Below, piece by piece: positions 33,765-45,543 of a stretch of DNA of 64,000 bases. A model generated the notes under the pieces. It was not told the origin of the DNA. It worked only from the letters and a program-made list of their open reading frames with translations, and made no database searches. Every line of letters begins with the position of its first letter. The first letter of the stretch is position 1. The position numbers and the translations under genes are program-made. The DNA comes from Brachybacterium sacelli (GTDB lineage: Bacteria; Actinomycetota; Actinomycetes; Actinomycetales; Dermabacteraceae): the NCBI RefSeq assembly GCF_017876545.1, contig NZ_JAGIOD010000002.1, positions 124,001 through 188,000 of the forward strand, in the 5' to 3' direction.

Positions 33765-34529
33765 GTGACCTCGAGCCCGACCCCGCCTCCGCACACCTCG
33801 CGGCGCGACGACCCGCGGATGCAGACGGTCGAGATGGCTGCGCTGCGCCTGGAGGACGTCAGCGACGGCGACACCTTCGGCTCGGGGCCCGTGCAGGCTC
33901 GACTGACCCCGCGTCGGACCGCTCTGCTGGTCGCCGCCGGCGGAGCGATCGGGGCGCTGCTGCGCTTCGTGCTCATGGTGATCTCACCCACCGTCGCCAC
34001 CCCCACGCTGGTCGAGCTGCCCTGGGCCACGCTCTGGGCGAACGTGCTCGGGTGCCTGATCCTCGGCACGCTCACCGGTGTGCTCGAGGTGCGGCCCGGG
34101 CGGCCCTGGATGCTGCCGCTGCTCGGCACCGGGCTGTGCGGTGGTTTCACCACCATGTCCACGGTGGTGCTGGAGGGCTCGGCGATGATCGGCGCCGATT
34201 TCCCGATGCAGGCCTTCGCCTACGCCCTGGCGACCGTCTTCGGGTGCCTCGGCGCGATGGTCGGCGGCCTCCTCGGGGGCCGGCGACTTGCGCACCGGGC
34301 CGCCGCCCGGAGCGATCGCGCCGGGCGAGGGGCCTCTCGCACCGATCGGGTCGGCACCAGCTCTGAGCTGGCCGATTCCGACTCCTCTCAGCCCGATTCC
34401 GACGTCGAGCAGGCCGGCTCCGACTCTCATCGGGGCGGCTCCGACCCTGAGCCCGCGGGCTCCGACCCTGATCCAGCAGGCCCCGACACCGAGCAGCGCC
34501 CCGCCCGGGACCAGGGGGAGGAGTCATGA
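33765..34529 (+). CDS. crcB: CrcB/Fluc-type fluoride channel subunit with long acidic tail
   Basis: The 254-residue protein has a four-span Fluc core at about residues 47-165 with GGAIGALLRFVL, WATLWANVLGCLILG (channel Asn) and GLCGGFTTMSTVVLE (the conserved GGxTTxST turn). Fluc proteins export fluoride as dual-topology dimers. About 85 C-terminal residues, rich in Ser, Asp and Pro, extend beyond the usual 125-residue family length. It overlaps a second crcB by 4 bp, which suggests a heterodimer. The GTG at 33765 is supported by the leaderless -10. Confidence 0.88.
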   Translation: MTSSPTPPPHTSRRDDPRMQTVEMAALRLEDVSDGDTFGSGPVQARLTPRRTALLVAAGGAIGALLRFVLMVISPTVATPTLVELPWATLWANVLGCLILGTLTGVLEVRPGRPWMLPLLGTGLCGGFTTMSTVVLEGSAMIGADFPMQAFAYALATVFGCLGAMVGGLLGGRRLAHRAAARSDRAGRGASRTDRVGTSSELADSDSSQPDSDVEQAGSDSHRGGSDPEPAGSDPDPAGPDTEQRPARDQGEES

Positions 34530-34939
34530 GCGTGGGAACCTTCCTGCTGGGCGCGGTGATGGTCGCGATCGGCGGCGCCGGCGGCTCCGTGCTGCGCTGG
34601 TGGCTGCGCGAGGTCGGCATGCGTCGCGCCGCCCGCCGCAGCAGCGATGGCGACCTGCGCGCCAAGCCGTGGCTGACGTTCCTCGCCAACGCGCTGGCCT
34701 GCTTCGTGCTCGGGATCGTGGTGGCCCGTCTCGGCTCGGCCGCCTCAGGAGTCGCCGAGCTCGGGTTCCTGCTGCTCGCGGTCGGCTTCTGCGGTGGCCT
34801 GTCCACCCTGTCCACCGCCGCCCTCGATGTCGTAGAACTGATCCGACGCGGCAGCTTCGCCCTCAGCGTCGCCTACTTCCTGCTGACGATCGGGACCGGG
34901 ATGGCGCTGCTATGGGTGGGGCTGGTGATCGCGTCGTGA
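34526..34939 (+). CDS. crcB: CrcB/Fluc-type fluoride channel subunit
   Basis: The 137-residue protein is a standard-length Fluc subunit with four spans, an N-terminal GGAGGSVLRWWL motif, LTFLANALACFVLG with the channel Asn, and GFCGGLSTLSTAAL. It most likely pairs with the preceding, longer paralogue to form an antiparallel fluoride channel. Its start overlaps the previous stop, and its own stop overlaps the GTG of the CopD-CtaG gene, so all three are co-translated. Confidence 0.9.
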   Translation: MSVGTFLLGAVMVAIGGAGGSVLRWWLREVGMRRAARRSSDGDLRAKPWLTFLANALACFVLGIVVARLGSAASGVAELGFLLLAVGFCGGLSTLSTAALDVVELIRRGSFALSVAYFLLTIGTGMALLWVGLVIAS

Positions 34940-36744
34940 GCACCACCTCGCAGCGGCGGCCCGCCCTGACGGTCGTCGCGATCGTCCTCGGCGCACTCGG
35001 TGTGCTCGCCCTGATCTCCGTCCTCGCGGCCGAGGCCGCCGGTGGCGACAACCTCGTGCTGCGCAACGCCGGGTCCCTGGCCCGCCACGGCGGACCGGTC
35101 GCCACGATGGTCGCCGACCTCGCAGCGGCCCTGACCCTGGGCGGTGCCGTCGTCGCCGGCTGGCTGCTGCACGAGGAGGCCGACCGCGTCCGTGCGATGA
35201 CCCTGGTCGCCCTCGCAGCAGGAATCACCACCCTCGCCCGCGGCGCCTCCCTCGCCTTCTCCTACGCGGTCGCGACCGGGCAGCCCGTCGGCTCCGCGCG
35301 CTTCGGCTCCGACCTCAGCGTGTACCTGGCCACGGAACTCGGCATCTGGTACGTGACAGCGCTGGTGATCGCCGCTGCCGCCACCACCATCGCCGTCACC
35401 GGCACGGGGCGCGGGATCGCCCGGACGGTGGCGGTGGCCGCCGGTCTGATCGCGTTCTCCAGCGCCATGACCGGCCATGCCGCCGGGGACTCCAACCACG
35501 AGGTCGCCACCTCCACGATGCTCGTGCATCTGCTGGCGGTGGGGATCTGGCTGGGCGGCCTGGCGATCCTGCAGGCCCTGCCGCGCAGCGCCCGCGATGA
35601 CGCACGGGTGGTGCGCGGCTACTCCCATCTCGCGCTGATCTGCTGGATCGCCCTCGCCCTGAGCGGGGTGTGGGCCCTGGGAGTGCGCGTGAACTCGGTG
35701 GGGGAGATCCTCACCAGCGCGTACGCCCAGCTCGGCGTCGCCAAGGCCGTGCTGCTCATCGCGCTGGCGGGACTGGGCGTCCTCCAACGCCGGCAGCTCG
35801 CGACCGGGTTCACCGCCGACGGGGCGGGTCGCCAGGCCGCAGGCACCTACCGCCGCCTGGCGATCCTCGAGCTCGCGCTGATGGGCCTGGCCGTGGCGAT
35901 CGCCGCCGCCATGAGTTCGTCCCCGCCCCCGGCCGACGCCGGCACCCCGCCGCCCGGGCCTGCGGGGGTGCTGACCGGGTACCCGCTGCCGCCAGCCCCG
36001 GACCTCGGCGCGGTGCTGACCGCGTGGCGTCCCGATCCCTTCGGCATGCTGCTGGCCTGCGTGATGGTGCTGGTGTGGTGGCGTCCGCGCGCGCCGCGAA
36101 GGGAGCGGGGCGCGAGCGTCCGCCTGGTGCTCGCGGGCGTCGTGCTCGTGGTGCTGACCAGCGGACCGCTGAATGTGTACGGGAAGGTGCTGGTCTCCGC
36201 GCACCTGCTGCAGCATGCGCTGCTGCTGGCCGGGGCCGGCGTGCTGCTGGGCAGTGCGGTGACGGTCCCGTCCCTGCTGCGTCGAGCGGTCGGGCGCCGT
36301 CGGTGGCTCGCTGCCCTGGTCGCCGCCGTGCCGGTGGCCCTGCTCGGGGCGGCGTACGCGGGCCCGATCCTGCGTCTCGCGCTGGATGGCCATGCCGCTC
36401 ACCTGGCGCTGCAGATGCTGGCGCTGTGCGGTGGGGTGCTCAGTGCGCTCACCGTGCGCGCCACGCAGGGCACCGGTGCGCGGCTCCTGATCGCCGCCGC
36501 TCCGCTCGCGCTGGGCCTGGCCGGCGGGATCGTGCTGGTCAGCACCGATCTGCTGATGGCTTCGAGCTGGTTCGGGGCGACCGGGCGGCAGTGGTTGCCG
36601 GACGCTCTCGCGGATCAGCATCGCGGTGGGCTCGCCGTGCTCGCGGTGGCGGTGCTGTCCGCGCTCGCGGCCGGCCTCGCACTGCGGCCCGCACGCCTCA
36701 CGGACCGTGAGCAGACGACGGCCGGGGCCCCGCAGGACGCGTGA
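34936..36744 (+). CDS. CopD domain fused to CtaG-type cytochrome oxidase assembly protein
   Basis: The 602-residue membrane protein joins a CopD-like copper-transport domain (about residues 1-300; STMLVHLLAVGIWLGGLAIL is typical) to a caa3-CtaG domain (about 330-590; YPLPPAPDLGAVLTAWRPDPF, HLLQHALLLAGAG, TSSWFGATG-like block). Such fusions are common in actinobacteria and are thought to deliver copper for cytochrome oxidase assembly across the membrane. Start GTG 34936 overlaps the crcB stop (GTGA). Pairing with fluoride channels is probably incidental co-transcription. Confidence 0.85.
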   Translation: MSTTSQRRPALTVVAIVLGALGVLALISVLAAEAAGGDNLVLRNAGSLARHGGPVATMVADLAAALTLGGAVVAGWLLHEEADRVRAMTLVALAAGITTLARGASLAFSYAVATGQPVGSARFGSDLSVYLATELGIWYVTALVIAAAATTIAVTGTGRGIARTVAVAAGLIAFSSAMTGHAAGDSNHEVATSTMLVHLLAVGIWLGGLAILQALPRSARDDARVVRGYSHLALICWIALALSGVWALGVRVNSVGEILTSAYAQLGVAKAVLLIALAGLGVLQRRQLATGFTADGAGRQAAGTYRRLAILELALMGLAVAIAAAMSSSPPPADAGTPPPGPAGVLTGYPLPPAPDLGAVLTAWRPDPFGMLLACVMVLVWWRPRAPRRERGASVRLVLAGVVLVVLTSGPLNVYGKVLVSAHLLQHALLLAGAGVLLGSAVTVPSLLRRAVGRRRWLAALVAAVPVALLGAAYAGPILRLALDGHAAHLALQMLALCGGVLSALTVRATQGTGARLLIAAAPLALGLAGGIVLVSTDLLMASSWFGATGRQWLPDALADQHRGGLAVLAVAVLSALAAGLALRPARLTDREQTTAGAPQDA

Positions 36745-36763
36745 GCTCGCGCGTCCCGAGGGC

Positions 36764-38188
36764 TCAGTCGAACAGCTCGCGCACCGATCGCAGTCGTGCC
36801 AGCAGAGTGTCGCGGTCCGTGGAGGGCACCAGGTTCTCTCCCCGCGTGGCGGTGGCGGTGGGGGCGGCACGGGCGGTGACCCGGTTCGCGCCGAGCGCTC
36901 CTCCCAGACGCCCCAGCATGCCCCCGCCGGCCGGGGTCGCGGCCGTCTGCACGGCGGTCTCGGAGCCGGCGCGCAGGCGCTGGAACTGCCGCAGGGCGGC
37001 GGAGTCGCCCTCGCGGGCGGCCAGCACGTAGGCGGCCAGATCGGCCTGCTCGACGAGGACGGGCAGCACCCCGCCGGCGACCCGCTGCTGACCGAGGAAC
37101 GCCAGGTCGTCGCGGCCGCGGGGGAAGGCCCCCAGGAACAGGTCCAGGTCACCGTCGGCGGAGCGCGGCACGACGTCCTCGGGCAGGTGGTCGGCGCCGA
37201 CCTCGTAGCCCGTGGCCAGCACGATCAGATCGGGCGCGTACCTGATGTGGCCGGCATGGAGCTCGGGACCGAGATGAGTGAGGGTGCCGTCCGCCTCGAC
37301 TCCGGTGACCTCGCCGGCGGGCGTGATCCGGCCCTCCCTCACTCGGTCCAGGACGTCGTCGGAGACGATCACGGAGTCCTCGAGCAACGGCGCGGCCGGG
37401 CGCGGAAGCCCGGCCGCGGCGGGGTTGCCCACGGTGCGGGAGATGACGCTCTTCGCGATCTTGGCGTTCAGGCCGCCGAGCACGGAGGGCTCGCGGGAGG
37501 CGGCGACGTCCCCGGGGACCCGGCCGATGCGGCGGGGGACGACCCAGTGCCCGGTTCGCATCGACCAGCGCACCTCGAGGGCGCGACGGGCGGCGTCGAC
37601 CGAGATGTCGGCGGCGGACTGCCCGGAGCCGACGACGAGGACCCGCTGGCCCTCGAGCCCGTCGGGCCCGCTCCATTCCGAGGAGTGGATGACCTGCACG
37701 GACTTCGGGACGTCCGCGGCCCAGTCGGGACGGTGCGGGCGTTGGGAGATGCCGTGGGCGGAGATCACCGCCCGGTAGATCAGGATCTCGCCCGTGGAGA
37801 GCTCGACCTGCCAGATGCCGTCCTCGAACGGGCGGGCGGTACGCACGGCGACGCGCGGACGGAAGTGGTCGGTCAGCTGATGGCGCGCCGCGTAGGCGCG
37901 CAGGTACTTGGCCATGTGGCCAGGGCTGAGGAACTCGGGGAAGGAGACCGGTTGGAGCATGTCCTCGTACTGGGTGAACTCCCGCGAGGAGATCATCTCC
38001 ATCGCGGGCCACACCGGGGAGTCCTCGCGCTCCTCGTTCCAGATGCCGCCGACGTGCTTCGCACGGTCGACCAGGTCGAAGGGGACCTCCAGGGCCTTCA
38101 GGGCGGCAGCGGCCGCGAGACCGGCGGGTCCGGCGCCGATGATCAGCACCTTCTCGCGGGAGGGGATCTGGTCGTGGAGGTCGGGCAT
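36764..38188 (-). CDS. flavin-containing monooxygenase-like NAD(P)H oxidoreductase
   Basis: The 474-residue protein has an FAD-binding motif GAGPAGL at residues 18-24 and an NADPH-binding GSGQSAAD near 165, separated as in class B flavin monooxygenases. The fingerprint FxGxxxHxxxW is only loosely matched (VIHSSEWSGP), so it may be a distant FMO/Baeyer-Villiger relative. Substrate is unknown. ATG 38188 is chosen because the upstream extension lacks a ribosome site. It converges on the CopD-CtaG gene with a 19-bp gap. Confidence 0.8.
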   Translation of the reverse strand: MPDLHDQIPSREKVLIIGAGPAGLAAAAALKALEVPFDLVDRAKHVGGIWNEEREDSPVWPAMEMISSREFTQYEDMLQPVSFPEFLSPGHMAKYLRAYAARHQLTDHFRPRVAVRTARPFEDGIWQVELSTGEILIYRAVISAHGISQRPHRPDWAADVPKSVQVIHSSEWSGPDGLEGQRVLVVGSGQSAADISVDAARRALEVRWSMRTGHWVVPRRIGRVPGDVAASREPSVLGGLNAKIAKSVISRTVGNPAAAGLPRPAAPLLEDSVIVSDDVLDRVREGRITPAGEVTGVEADGTLTHLGPELHAGHIRYAPDLIVLATGYEVGADHLPEDVVPRSADGDLDLFLGAFPRGRDDLAFLGQQRVAGGVLPVLVEQADLAAYVLAAREGDSAALRQFQRLRAGSETAVQTAATPAGGGMLGRLGGALGANRVTARAAPTATATRGENLVPSTDRDTLLARLRSVRELFD

Positions 38189-38335
38189 CGAGCAGAACCT
38201 TCCGGAACGGGCGGCACGCGGCACCTGGGACGACCCCGGGCACCCGGCTCAGCGGCGGGCTGACGCTGGCCATCCTAGTCTCCACGGTCCAGGCCACGGA
38301 CGCGCTGCGCCGACGCGAGGCGCGGTGGAGCGTGG

Positions 38336-40323
<1,988 letters not shown>

Positions 40324-40517
40324 GTGGTCCTCCTCTGGCGATTCCCCCGGGATCGGGCCTTCATCGTAGGGCGGGGGACGGTCCCGGACGGGGAGGACGA
40401 CTCCTGTGAGCGGAGGCGGCGGACCTGCACGGGCGTCGTCGCCCCGCCTCGTGGGCCGCGCGCTCACCACGGGGGCCGGTCGACGGGCCCGTCGACGAGC
40501 GGCCGACGGATAATCCC

Positions 40518-40566
40518 TCGACCCGGTCGCGACGGCGCCCCTAGACTCGTCGCCGTGAGCATCTGA
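40518..40566 (+). promoter_or_regulatory. promoter and possible leaderless 3-codon leader ORF upstream of the ABC-F gene
   Basis: TCGACC (40518-40523) and TAGACT (40542-40547) are spaced by 18 bp. Eight nucleotides after the -10 comes GTG AGC ATC TGA (40555-40566), so transcription would start at or beside this GTG. The leader to the ABC-F ATG is about 57 nt and contains the palindrome CGTGTCGACACG. Ribosome-sensing leaders of this kind are known upstream of several antibiotic-resistance ABC-F genes; the role here is inferred. Confidence 0.45.
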
Positions 40567-40611
40567 TCAGTCCCTGCTTCCCACCGTGTCGACACGATCC
40601 GGAGCTGATCC

Positions 40612-42318
<1,707 letters not shown>

Positions 42319-42344
42319 GGGCCGGACGAGTGGTACCGGGCGGC

Positions 42345-42380
42345 GACACAGACGACACAGACGACACAGACGACACAGAG
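42345..42380 (+). repeat. 9-bp minisatellite, four copies
   Basis: Three GACACAGAC units and a final GACACAGAG occupy 42345-42380, in the 135-bp gap between the ABC-F stop and metY. Nothing else in the gap is recognisable apart from the metY Shine-Dalgarno AAGGAG. Copy number may vary between strains. Confidence 0.85.
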
Positions 42381-42453
42381 GTTCACGATCCTCGGAGCCA
42401 TCGCCGGGGGTGCGTCAGGCTGAGGAGGTCACCGTCGCGACAAGGAGCCTTCC

Positions 42454-43740
42454 ATGACCGAGCAGCCCCAGAAGTTCGAGACCCTCGCCATCCACGCGGG
42501 CCAGGAGCCCGATGCCGAGGCCGGATCGCGTGCCCTGCCGATCCACCAGACCACCAGCTTCGTGTTCCCGACGGCGGAATCCGCTGCGGACCGCTTCGCC
42601 CTCGCCGAGCCGGGGCCGATCTACTCCCGCATCAACAACCCCACCCAGGGCGCGGTCGAGGATCGTGTCGCGGCGCTCGAGGGCGGCGCGGCCGGGCTGC
42701 TGGTCGCCTCCGGGCAGGCCGCGATCACGCTGTCGATCCTCAATCTCGCCGATGCCGGGAGCTCCGTCGCGGTCTCTCCGAGCCTCTACGGCGGCGCCTT
42801 CAACCTGTTCAAGCACACGCTGTCCCGTCTGAGCATCACCCCGCAGTGGATCGAGGACCCCACCGACCCGGAATCCTGGCGCGCCGCGGCCGATACGACC
42901 ACCCGGGCCTTCTTCGTCGAGTCGATCCCCAACCCCAAGCACGACATCCCCGATCTGCGGGCGATCGCCGACGTCGCCCACGAGGTCGGAGTCCCGCTGA
43001 TCGTCGACAACACCGTCGCCACGCCGTTCCTGCTGCGCCCGCTCGAGCACGGCGCCGACATCGTGGTGCATTCCGCGACCAAGTTCCTCGGCGGCCACGG
43101 CACCTCGATCGCAGGTGTGATCGTGGACGGCGACAGCTTCGACTTCGCCGCGCACGCCGAGAAGTACCCGCAGTTCAACCAGCCCGACGAGTCCTACAAC
43201 GGGCTCGTCTTCGCGGGCCTGCCCGCCGCCTTCGCCACCCGGGCCCGCACCAACCTGCTGCGCGATCTCGGCCCGGCCATCTCGCCGTTCAACGCCTTCC
43301 TCATCGGGCAGGGCCTGGAGACGCTGCCGCTGCGCATGGAGCGGCATCTCGAGAACGCTCACCAGGTCGCCGCCTACCTGGAGGCCGACGACCGCGTGGG
43401 CGTCGTCACCTGGGCTTCCCTGGACTCCTCGCCGTACAAGGCGACCGCTGACAAGTACCTGCCCCGCGGCGCGGGCAGCGTGCTGGGGTTCACCCTGCCC
43501 GGCGGGCTCGACGCCGGCCGACGCTTCGTCGATGCCCTCACCCTGCACTCCCTGGTGGCGAACATCGGTGACGTGCGCAGCCTCGTCGTCCACCCCGCCT
43601 CGACCACCCACTCCCAGCTCAGCGAGGAGGAGCAGAGGGCGGCCGGGGTCGAGCCCGGCTTCGTGCGCCTGAGCGTCGGCCTCGAGCACATCGACGACAT
43701 CCTCGCCGACCTCGAGCGGGGCCTGGCCGCCGCGGGCTGA
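42454..43740 (+). CDS. metY: O-acetylhomoserine sulfhydrylase (Cys/Met metabolism PLP enzyme)
   Basis: The 428-residue enzyme makes homocysteine from O-acetylhomoserine and sulfide using PLP. Lys210 in [16 protein letters not shown] binds the cofactor, and [22 protein letters not shown] near residue 60 is the MetY-type N-terminal motif. Residues around [16 protein letters not shown] fit MetY rather than cystathionine gamma-synthase. There is no metX or homoserine acyltransferase beside it. A good ribosome site AAGGAG precedes ATG 42454. A very stable hairpin follows, so it is likely monocistronic. Confidence 0.9.
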   Translation: MTEQPQKFETLAIHAGQEPDAEAGSRALPIHQTTSFVFPTAESAADRFALAEPGPIYSRINNPTQGAVEDRVAALEGGAAGLLVASGQAAITLSILNLADAGSSVAVSPSLYGGAFNLFKHTLSRLSITPQWIEDPTDPESWRAAADTTTRAFFVESIPNPKHDIPDLRAIADVAHEVGVPLIVDNTVATPFLLRPLEHGADIVVHSATKFLGGHGTSIAGVIVDGDSFDFAAHAEKYPQFNQPDESYNGLVFAGLPAAFATRARTNLLRDLGPAISPFNAFLIGQGLETLPLRMERHLENAHQVAAYLEADDRVGVVTWASLDSSPYKATADKYLPRGAGSVLGFTLPGGLDAGRRFVDALTLHSLVANIGDVRSLVVHPASTTHSQLSEEEQRAAGVEPGFVRLSVGLEHIDDILADLERGLAAAG

Positions 43741-43765
43741 GCACGGCTCACCTGGCCGGGCGCTG

Positions 43766-43819
43766 CTCGCCACGTCGAAGAAGGTGCCACGTTCCTGGCA
43801 CCTTCGACGACGTGGCGAG
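43766..43819 (+). terminator. long hairpin terminator after metY
   Basis: 12 bp (43766-43777 with 43808-43819), a 2x2 internal loop, then 10 bp (43780-43789 with 43796-43805) around a 6-nt loop. It starts 25 bp after the metY stop. No U-tract is present. The rest of 43741-43944 holds a short inverted repeat GTCAGG/CCTGAC at 43874-43891 of unknown meaning. Confidence 0.7.
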
Positions 43820-43944
43820 CCGCGTCGCCGCCTGGCAGCGGCCCGGCAGGGACGCCCGCTCGCACCTCGAGATGTCAGGTCCCGGCCTGACCCGGGCACG
43901 GCGAGGAGACATCGTGCAGGCGGGCTGGATACGCTGGGGCCATC

Positions 43945-44655
43945 ATGAGTGCCGTTCCCGCGCCCCTGCCGTCGTCCCCGCTGGATGACTGGCCGCCCAC
44001 CTGGACTCCCGCCGCCGTCGTCTTCGACTTCGACGGACTGCTGGTCGACACCGAGGCCGAGTGGGTCCGCGTCCAGGACGCCTACCTCGCGATGCACCGG
44101 GTCGAGATGGATCCCGCCACCCGGCGGCAGATCACCGGGCAGTCCGCGGAGATGGTGGTCACGGTGATCGGTCGCCTGGTCGACAAGGCCCCCGAGGTCG
44201 TCGGCGAGGAGCTGCTGGCCGCCCACCGTGAGGGACTGCGCGACCGTGAACAGCTGGTGCCGCTGCCCGGCGGCCTGGAGACGGTGCGGGCCGTCGCCGC
44301 GAAGCGCCCGGTCGCGATCGCCTCGAACTCCCCGCGGGACATGCTCGACCACAAGCTCGAGGCCACCGGCCTGCTCGAGGTGGTCGATGCCCACGTCGCC
44401 ATCGAGGACATCACCCATCCCAAACCCGCGCCGGACATCTACCTGCGCGCCGCCGAACTGCTCGGCGTCGTTCCCGCCGACTGCCTCGCCTTCGAGGACT
44501 CCGAGACCGGTGCCTCTGCCGCCCTCGCCGCCGGGCTGCACCTGATCGCGGTGCCCTCCATCCCGGGGCAGGATCCTCGTGCCCAGCGCCGCCTGAGCAC
44601 CCTCGAGGACGATGTGCTGACGGACTGGATCGCCGGCTGGGACGTGCGGCGATGA
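43945..44655 (+). CDS. HAD-superfamily phosphatase (first of a tandem pair)
   Basis: The 236-residue protein is a subfamily IA HAD phosphatase like beta-phosphoglucomutase or 2-deoxyglucose-6-phosphatase: nucleophile DFDGLLVD with D28 and D30, the alpha-helical cap insert, SNSPRD threonine/serine motif, KPAPDIYLRAA lysine motif and FEDSETG acid motif. Substrate is unknown. TACGCT at 43930-43935 is 9 nt before ATG 43945, so the leader is very short or absent. It overlaps its paralogue by 4 bp. Confidence 0.87.
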   Translation: MSAVPAPLPSSPLDDWPPTWTPAAVVFDFDGLLVDTEAEWVRVQDAYLAMHRVEMDPATRRQITGQSAEMVVTVIGRLVDKAPEVVGEELLAAHREGLRDREQLVPLPGGLETVRAVAAKRPVAIASNSPRDMLDHKLEATGLLEVVDAHVAIEDITHPKPAPDIYLRAAELLGVVPADCLAFEDSETGASAALAAGLHLIAVPSIPGQDPRAQRRLSTLEDDVLTDWIAGWDVRR

Positions 44656-45428
44656 CCCCCGCGACCGCCGCGGACGGCATGGCCACCGGCACCGACGGCG
44701 CCACCGCCGGCAGGGTCCCCGCCACCGGTGAGGACGGTGCCGCAACGCACCCCGCTCCCTGCCCCGACCGGTTCCGGGAGGTCTTCGGCGGCTGGACCCC
44801 GCGCGCCGTCGTCTTCGACTGCGACGGACTGCTGCTGGACACCGAGAGCGTCTGGCAGCGAGCCCAGGACGCCGTCGTCGCCGCGCACGGCGCGGTGCTG
44901 CGCGAGGAGGACGACGCCGCGCTGCACGGTTCGACCATCGAGGACGCGGCCGCGATCCTCGCCGAGCGCTCGGCCAGCAGCACCGAGGCGCTGCTGGCCG
45001 ATCTCCACGTCGTCTTCGACCGGGAGCTCGCCGGCGGGATCCGCCTGCTGCCCGGTGCCCGTGAGATCGTCGCGGCGGCCGGGGCGCGCGTCCCGTTGGG
45101 CTGCGCCTCGAACTCGTGGCTGGAGTCCCTCGAGGACAAGCTGCGCCTCGGCGGGCTGCGCGAGCATTTCACCGTGCTCGAGGCCTCCGACACCGTCGAC
45201 CGTCCGAAACCCGCCCCCGACATGTACGCCGCGGCCGCTCGCGCCCTCGGGGCCGAACCGGGCGAGGCCCTCGCCCTCGAGGACTCCGGTACCGGGGCGC
45301 GCGCCGCCCGGGAGGCCGGGCTCCGGCTCGTCGCGGTGCCGGCCCCCGGCCACCCCGCCCCGGCGGCCGATCTCGTCCTGGGCTCCCTGACCGACCCGGA
45401 CCTCGCGGCATGGATCGCCACCTGGTGA
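44652..45428 (+). CDS. HAD-superfamily phosphatase (second of a tandem pair)
   Basis: The 258-residue paralogue of the preceding gene has an N-terminal Ala/Thr-rich extension of about 40 residues, then FDCDGLLLD with D56 and D58, ASNSWLESLEDKL, RPKPAPDMYAAAARAL and LEDSGTGARAA. Its motifs are complete, so both paralogues should be active. Tandem coupling with the first gene suggests either recent duplication with substrate split or a two-step dephosphorylation; the sequences have clearly diverged. Confidence 0.87.
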   Translation: MTPATAADGMATGTDGATAGRVPATGEDGAATHPAPCPDRFREVFGGWTPRAVVFDCDGLLLDTESVWQRAQDAVVAAHGAVLREEDDAALHGSTIEDAAAILAERSASSTEALLADLHVVFDRELAGGIRLLPGAREIVAAAGARVPLGCASNSWLESLEDKLRLGGLREHFTVLEASDTVDRPKPAPDMYAAAARALGAEPGEALALEDSGTGARAAREAGLRLVAVPAPGHPAPAADLVLGSLTDPDLAAWIATW

Positions 45429-45543
45429 GACGCTCAGCGCCGCTCTCCGTGCTCCTGGTCGTCGCGGCGCGCCGGGAGTGCGAATGTCCACGAGTGTCAC
45501 CTGAGTTGGCCACTGCCCGTCGAACCGGTGTTCACTGGACCCC

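Noticed and set aside
31748..34162. 804-codon minus-strand frame covering the tandem repeat
   Set aside because: Antisense to E1-beta, E2 and crcB. The apparent peptide repeat is only the 93-bp DNA repeat read backwards.
42319..42453. SAM riboswitch upstream of metY
   Set aside because: The gap lacks the conserved SAM-I or SAM-IV core elements and is largely occupied by the minisatellite.
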